DNA of 11,166 nt from contig CAUDDP010000067.1 of assembly GCA_958448395.1 (NCBI GenBank), positions 1-11,166 on the forward strand. The letters are read 5' to 3'. The stretch is from an uncultured Oscillospiraceae bacterium (GTDB taxonomy: Bacteria; Bacillota; Clostridia; Oscillospirales; Ruminococcaceae). Positions within the stretch are counted from its first letter, which is position 1, and every line of letters begins with the position of its first letter. Positions 1 through 6,047 of the stretch are shown one piece after another. A program made the position numbers and the translations under genes. The notes under the pieces are model-generated. The model saw nothing but the letters and a program-made list of their open reading frames with translations. It did no database searches and had not been told where the DNA came from.

Positions 1-306
1 AATGCCACCTGCAAGAATCAAAGCCGCACAAATTGGAATCATCTTAGAACGTCTCCGATATTTTACCATTGCCACCGCACACGCTGCCATCAACAAAACA
101 GTAATAGCAATCAGAAACCAACGCATCCCTGAAAAGCTGCTGAATGCTGCCCCTTTGTTTTCCAGATAAGTGAGATTCAAAATTTCCGTATCGCCAATAT
201 GCAAAAATGGAATACTGCCTTGGGGCTGTAAGGTGTGTACTGCCCAATATTTAATCAATTGATCTATGCCAACTAACAGTACAATCAGAACACACGATAG
301 TATCAT
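1..306 (-). CDS. lspA: Lipoprotein signal peptidase (signal peptidase II), 5' part, cut by window edge
   Basis: LspA is a membrane aspartyl protease that removes the signal peptide from diacylglyceryl-modified prolipoproteins. The visible 102 residues show a first membrane helix (about 1-18) running into DQLIKYW, the periplasmic segment with the family motif ENKGAAF (49-55), a second helix (about 63-82), a basic loop KYRRRSK and the start of a third helix ending in LAGGI. The next residues in the family are GN..DR, which carry the first catalytic Asp; both catalytic Asps therefore lie outside the window. The family is about 150-170 residues, so roughly 60% is present. The start is uncertain by one codon: the ATG at 306 matches the usual N-terminal length, while a TTG at 309 is better spaced (10 bases) from AGGAGG at 320-325. 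It follows ileS after a terminator-like hairpin. The identification is firm. Confidence 0.93.
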   Translation of the reverse strand, partial: MILSCVLIVLLVGIDQLIKYWAVHTLQPQGSIPFLHIGDTEILNLTYLENKGAAFSSFSGMRWFLIAITVLLMAACAVAMVKYRRRSKMIPICAALILAGGI

Positions 307-344
307 CAAGTATGCATTCCCTCCTTTTCAATTGGAGAACAAGA

Positions 345-374
345 ACAGCCCGCCGCACAAAACCGGCAGGCTGT
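345..374 (-). terminator. GC-rich hairpin between ileS and lspA, probable attenuating terminator
   Basis: In the minus transcript an 11-base-pair stem (ACAGCCTGCCG with CGGCGGGCTGT) closes an 8-base loop, just after the ileS stop at 392. The tail TCTTGTTCTC is only moderately U-rich. One pair is G-U on the minus strand but would be C-A on the plus strand, so the structure is better as minus-strand RNA. It lies about 20 bases before the lspA ribosome binding site, so partial read-through into lspA is likely. On the plus strand it is followed by a T-rich run, but no plus-strand gene needs it. Confidence 0.6.
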
Positions 375-391
375 CATTTTTATTTATCTTT

Positions 392-3169
392 TTATTCAGA
401 AATAACATGTGCACATCTTGCACAAAGTGTCGGATGCTTTGCATCTTCACCAACTGTTGTAGAATACATCCAGCAACGCTCACATTTTTCACCTGTTGCC
501 GGTGTAACCGTATAAATATTTTCTGCCGTATCTGTCTTAGTTACGGTTACTGCCGAAACAATCAGTACTTTTTCCAGCAATTCTCTATTCTCTGACAGAA
601 TTGCATAAGCGGTATCATCTGCCACTGCAATTTCTACAGCAGCCTCCAAAGATTTGCCAATCACCTTTTCATTTCGCTTTTCTTCCAACATTTTGTTCAC
701 ATCCAAGCGAACCTGATAAATCAGATTCCACTTTTCTGTAAATGCTGTGTCAGCCATTAAACCGCTTTTCTCTGGCATCTGATTCAGGAAGACACTCTCC
801 GTATCATCTGCTGCACCATGCGGCATAAAGCTCCAAATTTCCTCTGCGGTAAACGAGAGAATCGGTGCCAACAGCAAAGTCATGGCACGCAAAATGCGAT
901 ACATGGTGGTCTGTGCTGCCCGTCTTGCAACAGAAGCCTCTGGTTCACAGTAAAGCCGATCCTTGATGATGTCCAAATAGAAGTTTGACATATCTGTGGT
1001 ACAGAAATTGTGAATGCTATGGAAAACAACATGGAAATCCAATGCAGTATAACCTTCATGTACCTTATCAATCAAGCGATCTAACCGAATCAATGCCCAA
1101 CGATCCAACTCATGCAGCTGATCATCCGAAACCATATCGTGATCCGGATCAAACCCATTTCCATTTCCAAGGTTGCCCAAAATATACCTTGCCGTGTTCC
1201 GAATTTTCTTGTAAGCATCGGAAAGCTGCTGTAAAATTGCCTTGGAAATACGAATATCGGAATGATAATCCGAAGAGGCAACCCACAGACGAAGAATATC
1301 TGCACCATACTGCTGAATGATTTCGTCCGGCATAATCCCGTTGCCCAACGATTTTGACATCTTTCGTCCTTCACCGTCTACAACCCAACCGTGTGTGCAG
1401 ACTGCCTTATACGGAGCCTGTCCCTTATAAACAACTGATGTCAACAAAGAAGACTGGAACCAGCCACGATACTGGTCAGCACCTTCCAGATATAAATCTG
1501 CCGGCCAACGCAAACAATCATACTGTTCCATGACAGCAGTATGAGAAACACCACTGTCAAACCAAACATCCATAATATCGTATTCTTTGGTAAATTTCTG
1601 ACAGCCACATTCGCAGGTAACAGATGGATCAATAAAGTCTTTAATATCCTTTGTCCACCATGCATCTGCCCCTTCTGCCCGGAATAAATCTGCAATATTC
1701 TGAATGGTCGTGTCATTGATAATGGACTTTTTGCAGTCCTTACAATAAATAATTGGAATCGGTACGCCCCAAGTTCTTTGACGAGAGATACACCAGTCAC
1801 TACGGTCACGTACCATTCCCTTAATACGCTCTTCTCCCCATGCTGGAATCCACTGAACGGATTCAATGGCACGAATGGCATCGTCCTTAAAGCCCTTGAC
1901 AGAGCAGAACCACTGTTCCGTTGCACGATAGATAATCGGTTGATGACAACGCCAGCAGTGCGGATACTGGTGGACAATGTGTTCTGTTGCCAACATCGCA
2001 CCACATGCTATCAGCTTTTCTGCAATTGCCTTGTTTGCCTGCTTGGTATCCAAACCAGCAAATTCTCCGGCTTCTTCTGTTTGTTTGCCGTGTGCATCTA
2101 CACAAACCAGAATGCCAACTTCATCATAATTCTTGCAAACCTCAAAGTCCTCTACACCATAACCCGGTGCAGTGTGTACGCAGCCTGTACCACTCTCCAA
2201 GGTAACATGATCGCCAACAATGACAAGCGACTTCCGATCATAGAGCGGATGCTTTGTTTGGATATATTCCAATTCGCTGCCGAGGAATGTACCAACTGTT
2301 TCATATTCTGTAATACCAGCAGCCTTCATGGTCGGTACGACTAGTTCCATTGCCATACAATAGTACTCGTCTCCAACCTTTACGAGCGTATATTCATAAT
2401 CCGGACCAACACAAACTGCTAAGTTACCCGGAATCGTCCATGTAGTAGTCGTCCAAATTACAAAGCAAACCTGTTTTGGGTCAATTCCCAGTTTGGAAAA
2501 GATGCCCTTATCCTCTGTCACCTGAAACTTGACATAGATAGAATCGCAGGGATCATTTTCATATTCAATCTCTGCTTCTGCCAATGCCGTCTGACAATCT
2601 GGACACCAGTACACGGGCTTCAAGCCCTTGTACATGTAGCCACGTTTCGCCATTTCTCCGAACACTTCTACCTGTCTTGCCTCATATTCCGGCTTCAGGG
2701 TCAAATACGGATCACAGTAATGCCCCAAACTCCCCAGCCGTTTAAACTGCTGCATTTGGTTCTTGACGTGCTTCATGGCAAATGCCTTACAGTGCTTCCG
2801 CAGTTCTACAGGAGAAATGGCACCATTCTCCACACCTATGGACTTCAGTGCTTTCAATTCAATTGGAAGACCATGCGTATCCCAACCCGGCACATAAGGT
2901 GCACAAAAGCCACTCATGTTCTTATATTTTACAATAAAATCCTTCAGTACCTTATTCAACGCTGTTCCAAGATGAATTTCACCATTGGCATAGGGAGGTC
3001 CATCGTGAAAAATGTAGAGTGGACGTTCCTGGTTCTTCTCTATCATTTTCTCATACAGATTCTGCTGTTCCCATTTTTCCAGCACATCTGGTTCCCGCTT
3101 CGGCAGATTTCCCCGCATTGGAAATGCTGTTTTCGGCAGGTTTAATGTTGCATTATAATCCTGTGCCAT
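392..3169 (-). CDS. ileS: Isoleucyl-tRNA synthetase
   Basis: Class I aminoacyl-tRNA synthetase that charges tRNA-Ile and edits misactivated valine; cytoplasmic. The product from the ATG at 3169 (MAQDYNATLNLPKT...) is 925 residues, a normal bacterial length. Visible landmarks are GPPYANGEIHLGT with the HIGH-type signature at 66-69 (HLGT, the last His replaced by Thr), GWDTHGLPIE, the CP1 editing domain with TTTWTIPGN and GCVHTAPGYG, KMSKS at 603-607, the anticodon-binding domain, and a C-terminal zinc knuckle with Cys at 896, 899, 916 and 919. The frame stays open to an ATG at 3229, but the extra 20 residues do not resemble IleS, that ATG has no ribosome binding site, and the Shine-Dalgarno itself lies inside the extension. 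The 48-base gap between that Shine-Dalgarno and the 3169 ATG holds a hairpin. No complete T-box leader is present in the 117-base gap after divIVA. Confidence 0.97.
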   Translation of the reverse strand: MAQDYNATLNLPKTAFPMRGNLPKREPDVLEKWEQQNLYEKMIEKNQERPLYIFHDGPPYANGEIHLGTALNKVLKDFIVKYKNMSGFCAPYVPGWDTHGLPIELKALKSIGVENGAISPVELRKHCKAFAMKHVKNQMQQFKRLGSLGHYCDPYLTLKPEYEARQVEVFGEMAKRGYMYKGLKPVYWCPDCQTALAEAEIEYENDPCDSIYVKFQVTEDKGIFSKLGIDPKQVCFVIWTTTTWTIPGNLAVCVGPDYEYTLVKVGDEYYCMAMELVVPTMKAAGITEYETVGTFLGSELEYIQTKHPLYDRKSLVIVGDHVTLESGTGCVHTAPGYGVEDFEVCKNYDEVGILVCVDAHGKQTEEAGEFAGLDTKQANKAIAEKLIACGAMLATEHIVHQYPHCWRCHQPIIYRATEQWFCSVKGFKDDAIRAIESVQWIPAWGEERIKGMVRDRSDWCISRQRTWGVPIPIIYCKDCKKSIINDTTIQNIADLFRAEGADAWWTKDIKDFIDPSVTCECGCQKFTKEYDIMDVWFDSGVSHTAVMEQYDCLRWPADLYLEGADQYRGWFQSSLLTSVVYKGQAPYKAVCTHGWVVDGEGRKMSKSLGNGIMPDEIIQQYGADILRLWVASSDYHSDIRISKAILQQLSDAYKKIRNTARYILGNLGNGNGFDPDHDMVSDDQLHELDRWALIRLDRLIDKVHEGYTALDFHVVFHSIHNFCTTDMSNFYLDIIKDRLYCEPEASVARRAAQTTMYRILRAMTLLLAPILSFTAEEIWSFMPHGAADDTESVFLNQMPEKSGLMADTAFTEKWNLIYQVRLDVNKMLEEKRNEKVIGKSLEAAVEIAVADDTAYAILSENRELLEKVLIVSAVTVTKTDTAENIYTVTPATGEKCERCWMYSTTVGEDAKHPTLCARCAHVISE

Positions 3170-3179
3170 ATCTGTACAT

Positions 3180-3225
3180 GATTCCACTCTGCACGATTCA
3201 TTGATACAGAGTAGAATCCTCCTTT
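3180..3225 (-). promoter_or_regulatory. ileS ribosome binding site followed by a spacing hairpin
   Basis: The strong Shine-Dalgarno AAAGGAGG occupies 3218-3225 but is 48 bases from the ileS ATG, too far for normal initiation. The interval contains a perfect RNA stem of 12 pairs: GATTCTACTCTG (3207-3218) with CAGAGTGGAATC (3180-3191), including one G-U pair, around a 15-base loop. When folded, only 10 bases (3170-3179) separate the stem from the ATG, restoring usable spacing. Only the last G of the Shine-Dalgarno is inside the stem. The structure is seen in the sequence; its role in initiation is inferred. Confidence 0.6.
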
Positions 3226-3237
3226 CCATTGAATTGC

Positions 3238-3262
3238 ACCGCCATATTTTTGCAAAGGCGGT
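3238..3262 (-). other. Short inverted repeat in the divIVA-ileS gap
   Basis: ACCGCC and GGCGGT form a 6-base-pair stem with a 13-base A/T-rich loop about 24 bases after the divIVA stop. There is no U-tract after it on the minus strand, so it is not a standard intrinsic terminator. Its divIVA-proximal arm overlaps a 10-base palindrome CGGTATACCG at 3259-3268, allowing an alternative fold. It could protect the divIVA 3' end or be part of ileS control; the function is unknown. Confidence 0.35.
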
Positions 3263-3286
3263 ATACCGTATTACACCATTTGTGTT

Positions 3287-3961
3287 TTATGCATCCTCAT
3301 CCTGCAAATCGGTATCATCACTTAAATCACCGAAATGAGAATCATAAGAACCCTGAATGGTCTTTGCAGAGAACTGCGAAGAGGCAAATGGGTCAGACAT
3401 TGATGCCGCAGATGCCACTGGCACTTCCGGTTCCTGTTCTGCTATATCAGTTTCCGGCTGTGTAAAACCGAATTCCAAATCATCTTCCTCTGGCATCGTA
3501 GACAACATTTGCAGATGTTCTTTATACATATCAAACAATGCCTTCTTAAAATCTGCGACCTGCTTTCTGGCAGCCGCAAGTGCCTTGTGTGCCTCATCAA
3601 TCTCTGCTTGATTCTTTGCCAGTAATGCTTCATGCTTGACGGTCACTTCATCCATCATCGCATCTGCACGCTTCTTGGCATCGGCAATAATGCTATCTGC
3701 TTTGGCATTTGCTTCGGCAATAATCCGGTGTCCTTCCCGCTGTGCACCCAGAAGGGCATCCTTCAAGGCATCTTCATCCCGCATATATTCCCGTACTTTG
3801 TCAGCCAGTACCTGAATTTTTTCGTTACTGTCTGCCATTTCCTGTTCTGCGATTTCTACTTCCTGTTCCAGCTGTGTCAGAAACTCGTCAATATCCTCCT
3901 GCTTATAACCAAACGCAGCCTTCTCAAATCGAAGTTCATGAATTTCCTTTGCACTAATCAT
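3287..3961 (-). CDS. divIVA: DivIVA-family cell division / polar scaffold protein
   Basis: DivIVA proteins bind curved membrane at the septum and poles and recruit division, wall-growth or chromosome-segregation partners. The 224-residue product begins MISAKEIHELRFEKAAFGY, matching the N-terminal lipid-binding domain. This is followed by a heptad-rich coiled coil (about 27-150, with long Ala/Glu/Lys/Asp runs) and an acidic, low-complexity tail (about 155-224) ending DLQDEDA. The start chosen is the ATG at 3961, 8 bases after AGAGGTGG. A longer reading from a GTG at 3973 would put the start codon inside that ribosome binding site. The gap to the ylmH stop is 15 bases, implying coupled translation. 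In B. subtilis DivIVA the membrane-inserting pair is Phe17-Arg18; the corresponding pair here reads Ala-Phe by my hand alignment. Confidence 0.93.
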   Translation of the reverse strand: MISAKEIHELRFEKAAFGYKQEDIDEFLTQLEQEVEIAEQEMADSNEKIQVLADKVREYMRDEDALKDALLGAQREGHRIIAEANAKADSIIADAKKRADAMMDEVTVKHEALLAKNQAEIDEAHKALAAARKQVADFKKALFDMYKEHLQMLSTMPEEDDLEFGFTQPETDIAEQEPEVPVASAASMSDPFASSQFSAKTIQGSYDSHFGDLSDDTDLQDEDA

Positions 3962-3976
3962 TCCTATGTCCACCTC

Positions 3977-4738
3977 TCATTTATATTGTTCAATCAAAAC
4001 ATGCAGCCTTCCCTTTTTAGAGGGGTCTGATACGGAAATCAATTGGAACTTGCCGCTGCCCCGTATGACAAAAATATCACCAGTCTGCATATGTTCTGAT
4101 GGATGCAAAACGGTATGACCGCTCCGCTCCATATTACCTTGTTGAATCATTCTGACTGCCTTTTCCCGGCTCTGCCTAGTAACCAATGCCGCAATCGCAT
4201 CACAACGCAAAGATGCCACCGTACCATGATGTGCAAGTCGTCTTCTTACTGGCACAATGGAAAATGGTTCGGTATCAGTACAACGTACACCGCCGTGTCC
4301 CACTTTTTTTAGTGACTGCACCAACAATGTGGCTGCGGCATTGGTTGCCCAGAGCTGTGCCACGCCTTTTTCTATCAAGATATCTCCAATCGTCTCCCGC
4401 TTCAGGCCACAGCCCAATGCAGCACCTAGAAAATCCCGATGAGCCAGCGTTTGCAAATTAGAGTAATGCACCGTCACACATTTGCAAGGTATCCATGCCG
4501 TGTCCGGTTCCAGAAAGTCAGGATACAGACAGCAACATTTCCGTTCTGCCTGTTCATAACCGCCCCAGAAAAAGAAGGTAACATCCGCCTGCCGCTTCAG
4601 AAATGCAGCAGCTGCTGCACACTGCATCTCATCCAAAAACATCGTGCAATAGGGAGCGCAATCCCTCCGGCTGCGAACAGCAAGGTCTTCTAACCGGGAC
4701 AAAAAAACAGATTCTGTTTCTGTTTCTCTATTATTCAT
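3977..4738 (-). CDS. ylmH: YlmH-type S4-domain RNA-binding protein
   Basis: A 253-residue protein of the YlmH family, which sits between sepF and divIVA in many Firmicutes. The N-terminal half carries the family features FLDEMQ, a GGYEQAERK stretch near residues 59-67, and HRDFLGAALGCGLKRETIGDI near 100-120. The C-terminal S4 RNA-binding domain spans about 173-232 (VASLRCDAIAALVTRQSREK, then the GNMERSG turn). The family binds ribosomal particles. In B. subtilis YlmH has been linked to rescue of stalled ribosomes, as a relative of the S4 protein RqcP, besides its location among division genes. The start is the ATG at 4738, whose first base is the last base of the sepF stop; a GTG at 4741 would give a 4-base GTGA overlap. 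Neither has a strong ribosome binding site, so translational coupling to sepF is likely. The N-terminal half is unusually Cys-rich. Confidence 0.92.
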   Translation of the reverse strand: MNNRETETESVFLSRLEDLAVRSRRDCAPYCTMFLDEMQCAAAAAFLKRQADVTFFFWGGYEQAERKCCCLYPDFLEPDTAWIPCKCVTVHYSNLQTLAHRDFLGAALGCGLKRETIGDILIEKGVAQLWATNAAATLLVQSLKKVGHGGVRCTDTEPFSIVPVRRRLAHHGTVASLRCDAIAALVTRQSREKAVRMIQQGNMERSGHTVLHPSEHMQTGDIFVIRGSGKFQLISVSDPSKKGRLHVLIEQYK

Positions 4739-5244
4739 CACATGATCAAACCGTTGTTTTCCAGTTCCCCAACGAACTCGTCTCCAACAAAACCGACATT
4801 ATATGGGGTAACAATATAGGTCTGATTTGCAACTGGCTTAATATTGCCATTCTGTGCATAAGCGACACCGACCAAAAAGTCGATAATTCTTCTCCGGTTT
4901 GCCTCGGTTGCAGATTCCAAGTTTAGTACGACCGTCTTATTTGCCATCAGGTGATCTGCGATCTGCTTTGCATCTGTAAACAGTTCTGGCTTTACCAAAA
5001 CAACCTGCAACTGTGTAGTTGCCTTAATATTGACAACCCGATTATTTCTCGGCTCTTCTGATGGTGTGACCGGCGGTGTATAAGCCGCCTCCCGGCTGCT
5101 ATAAGAAGAAGTACTGCTGCTGCTCTCATAAGGAGAGGAAGAAGGCTGCGGCTGCTCCGGCTCCTTTTTTACCGTTTCCGCTGGCTCTGCATACTCGTCC
5201 TCGTTCGGCATAAAGAAGTCCTTCAATCCGTTTAAAATGCTCAT
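4738..5244 (-). CDS. sepF: Cell division protein SepF
   Basis: SepF polymerises into rings, bundles FtsZ filaments and tethers them to the membrane beside or instead of FtsA. The 168-residue product starts MSILNGLKDFFMPNEDEY, the expected amphipathic membrane-targeting helix. A disordered Ser/Pro/Glu linker follows (about 20-70), then the conserved globular domain with VVLNLESATEANRRRIIDFL, a GVAYAQNG turn and YIVTPYNV. The start at 5244 is preceded by GGAG at a 6-base spacing; a longer frame from 5265 adds seven residues absent from the family. The C-terminus ends in GLIM and its stop shares a base with the ylmH start. The B. subtilis neighbour ylmG (a YggT-type membrane protein) is missing between sepF and ylmH. 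Confidence 0.95.
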   Translation of the reverse strand: MSILNGLKDFFMPNEDEYAEPAETVKKEPEQPQPSSSPYESSSSTSSYSSREAAYTPPVTPSEEPRNNRVVNIKATTQLQVVLVKPELFTDAKQIADHLMANKTVVLNLESATEANRRRIIDFLVGVAYAQNGNIKPVANQTYIVTPYNVGFVGDEFVGELENNGLIM

Positions 5245-5351
5245 AACAATCTCCGTTCTCCGCACGTTCTATCTTTCTTTTCTCTACCTGTCTGCCAATG
5301 TGCGGTTTTCAGTACAGGAAGCCTGCTTTTTTCTATGTCACAGGTTTATTT
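5245..5351 (-). other. yggS-sepF intergenic gap, no confident signal
   Basis: I see short repeats only: CAGG-CTT-CCTG, and a CCGCAC/GTGCGG pair about 34 bases apart. TTGGCA resembles a -35 box but has no matching -10 at 16-19 bases. There is no terminator with a U-tract, so sepF is probably read from the upstream transcript. Confidence 0.4.
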
Positions 5352-6047
5352 TTATTGGTAGACTCTTGCTCCAAATAGAGCCGAGCCGATTCGTACAAGG
5401 GTAGCACCATACTGAATGGCTTTCACATAATCATCGGACATACCCATAGAAAGGATGTCCATATCTATATTATCCACATTTTTGCTGCGGATGTCAAGAT
5501 ATAAATCCTGCATTTTTGAAAGAAATTTTTCATTTTCTCCTGCCGGTGGAATGGTCATCAGTCCTTTGACACGTAAATGTGGGTAAACAGCAACTTCCTG
5601 TAGCAATGACAGAAGCTGTTTCGGGACAACACCACTTTTGGAATCCTCCTCGCCAATATTCACTTCAATCAAAATATTCTGTATCTTTCCCACACGGACA
5701 GCCTGCCGGTCAATCTCTTTTGCCAAATGAACAGAATCGACTGAATGAATCAATGACATGTCCTCTATGATGTACTTTACCTTATTGGTTTGCAAATGCC
5801 CGATAAAATGTACGGTAGCAGACGGATCATAGAACTCACGTTTGGAAAGATATTCCTGCACCCGATTTTCACCAAGCAGTGAAATCCCACAGTGAACAGC
5901 ATGGTTGATTGCTTCTGGTGCAACGGTTTTTGTTACAGCCATAAAATCGACCGTATCAGAAGGTGAGCGATATTTTGCTTTTGCTTCCTCTATATTATTG
6001 CAAATCCGTTTATAGTTTTCTGTAATATAATCAAAACTATTTTTCAT
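5352..6047 (-). CDS. yggS: YggS/PROSC-family PLP homeostasis protein (YlmE)
   Basis: YggS-family proteins bind pyridoxal 5'-phosphate in a fold-type III barrel and buffer free PLP and amino/keto acid pools; no catalytic reaction is established. The 231-residue product is full length. The PLP-binding Lys is Lys40 in MAVTKT. Further family motifs are LLGENRVQEYLSK, HFIGHLQTNK, HSVDS, EVNIGEEDSKSG, GLMTIPP, LSMGMSDDY and the C-terminal VRIGSALFGAR. The ATG at 6047 lies inside the end of the HlyD-like gene (11-base overlap), with a weak AGGG 10 bases upstream, so translation is likely coupled. In B. subtilis the orthologue ylmE also precedes sepF, which supports the assignment and a conserved division-cluster context. 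Confidence 0.95.
   Translation of the reverse strand: MKNSFDYITENYKRICNNIEEAKAKYRSPSDTVDFMAVTKTVAPEAINHAVHCGISLLGENRVQEYLSKREFYDPSATVHFIGHLQTNKVKYIIEDMSLIHSVDSVHLAKEIDRQAVRVGKIQNILIEVNIGEEDSKSGVVPKQLLSLLQEVAVYPHLRVKGLMTIPPAGENEKFLSKMQDLYLDIRSKNVDNIDMDILSMGMSDDYVKAIQYGATLVRIGSALFGARVYQ

Noticed and set aside
44..247. 67-codon minus-strand frame starting with ATG
   Set aside because: It is a frame-shifted shadow of lspA; the correct frame gives DQLIKYW and ENKGAAF.
1778..2344. 188-codon open frame on the plus strand
   Set aside because: It lies wholly inside ileS, antisense to a clearly conserved editing and catalytic region. It is Cys-rich and low in recognisable motifs, as expected of a shadow frame.
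3238..3268. Possible T-box core (GGTATACCGCC) before ileS
   Set aside because: The UGG bulge that pairs with the tRNA end is not visible, no U-tract follows the hairpin, and there is too little room for a specifier stem. Kept only as a comment in findings.
3962..3973. GTG at 3973 as the divIVA start
   Set aside because: It overlaps the ribosome binding site AGAGGTGG used by the ATG at 3961, and the extra four residues are not typical of the family.
5275..5335. Promoter or terminator before sepF
   Set aside because: TTGGCA has no matching -10 at 16-19 bases, and the small CAGG/CCTG hairpin has no U-tract.
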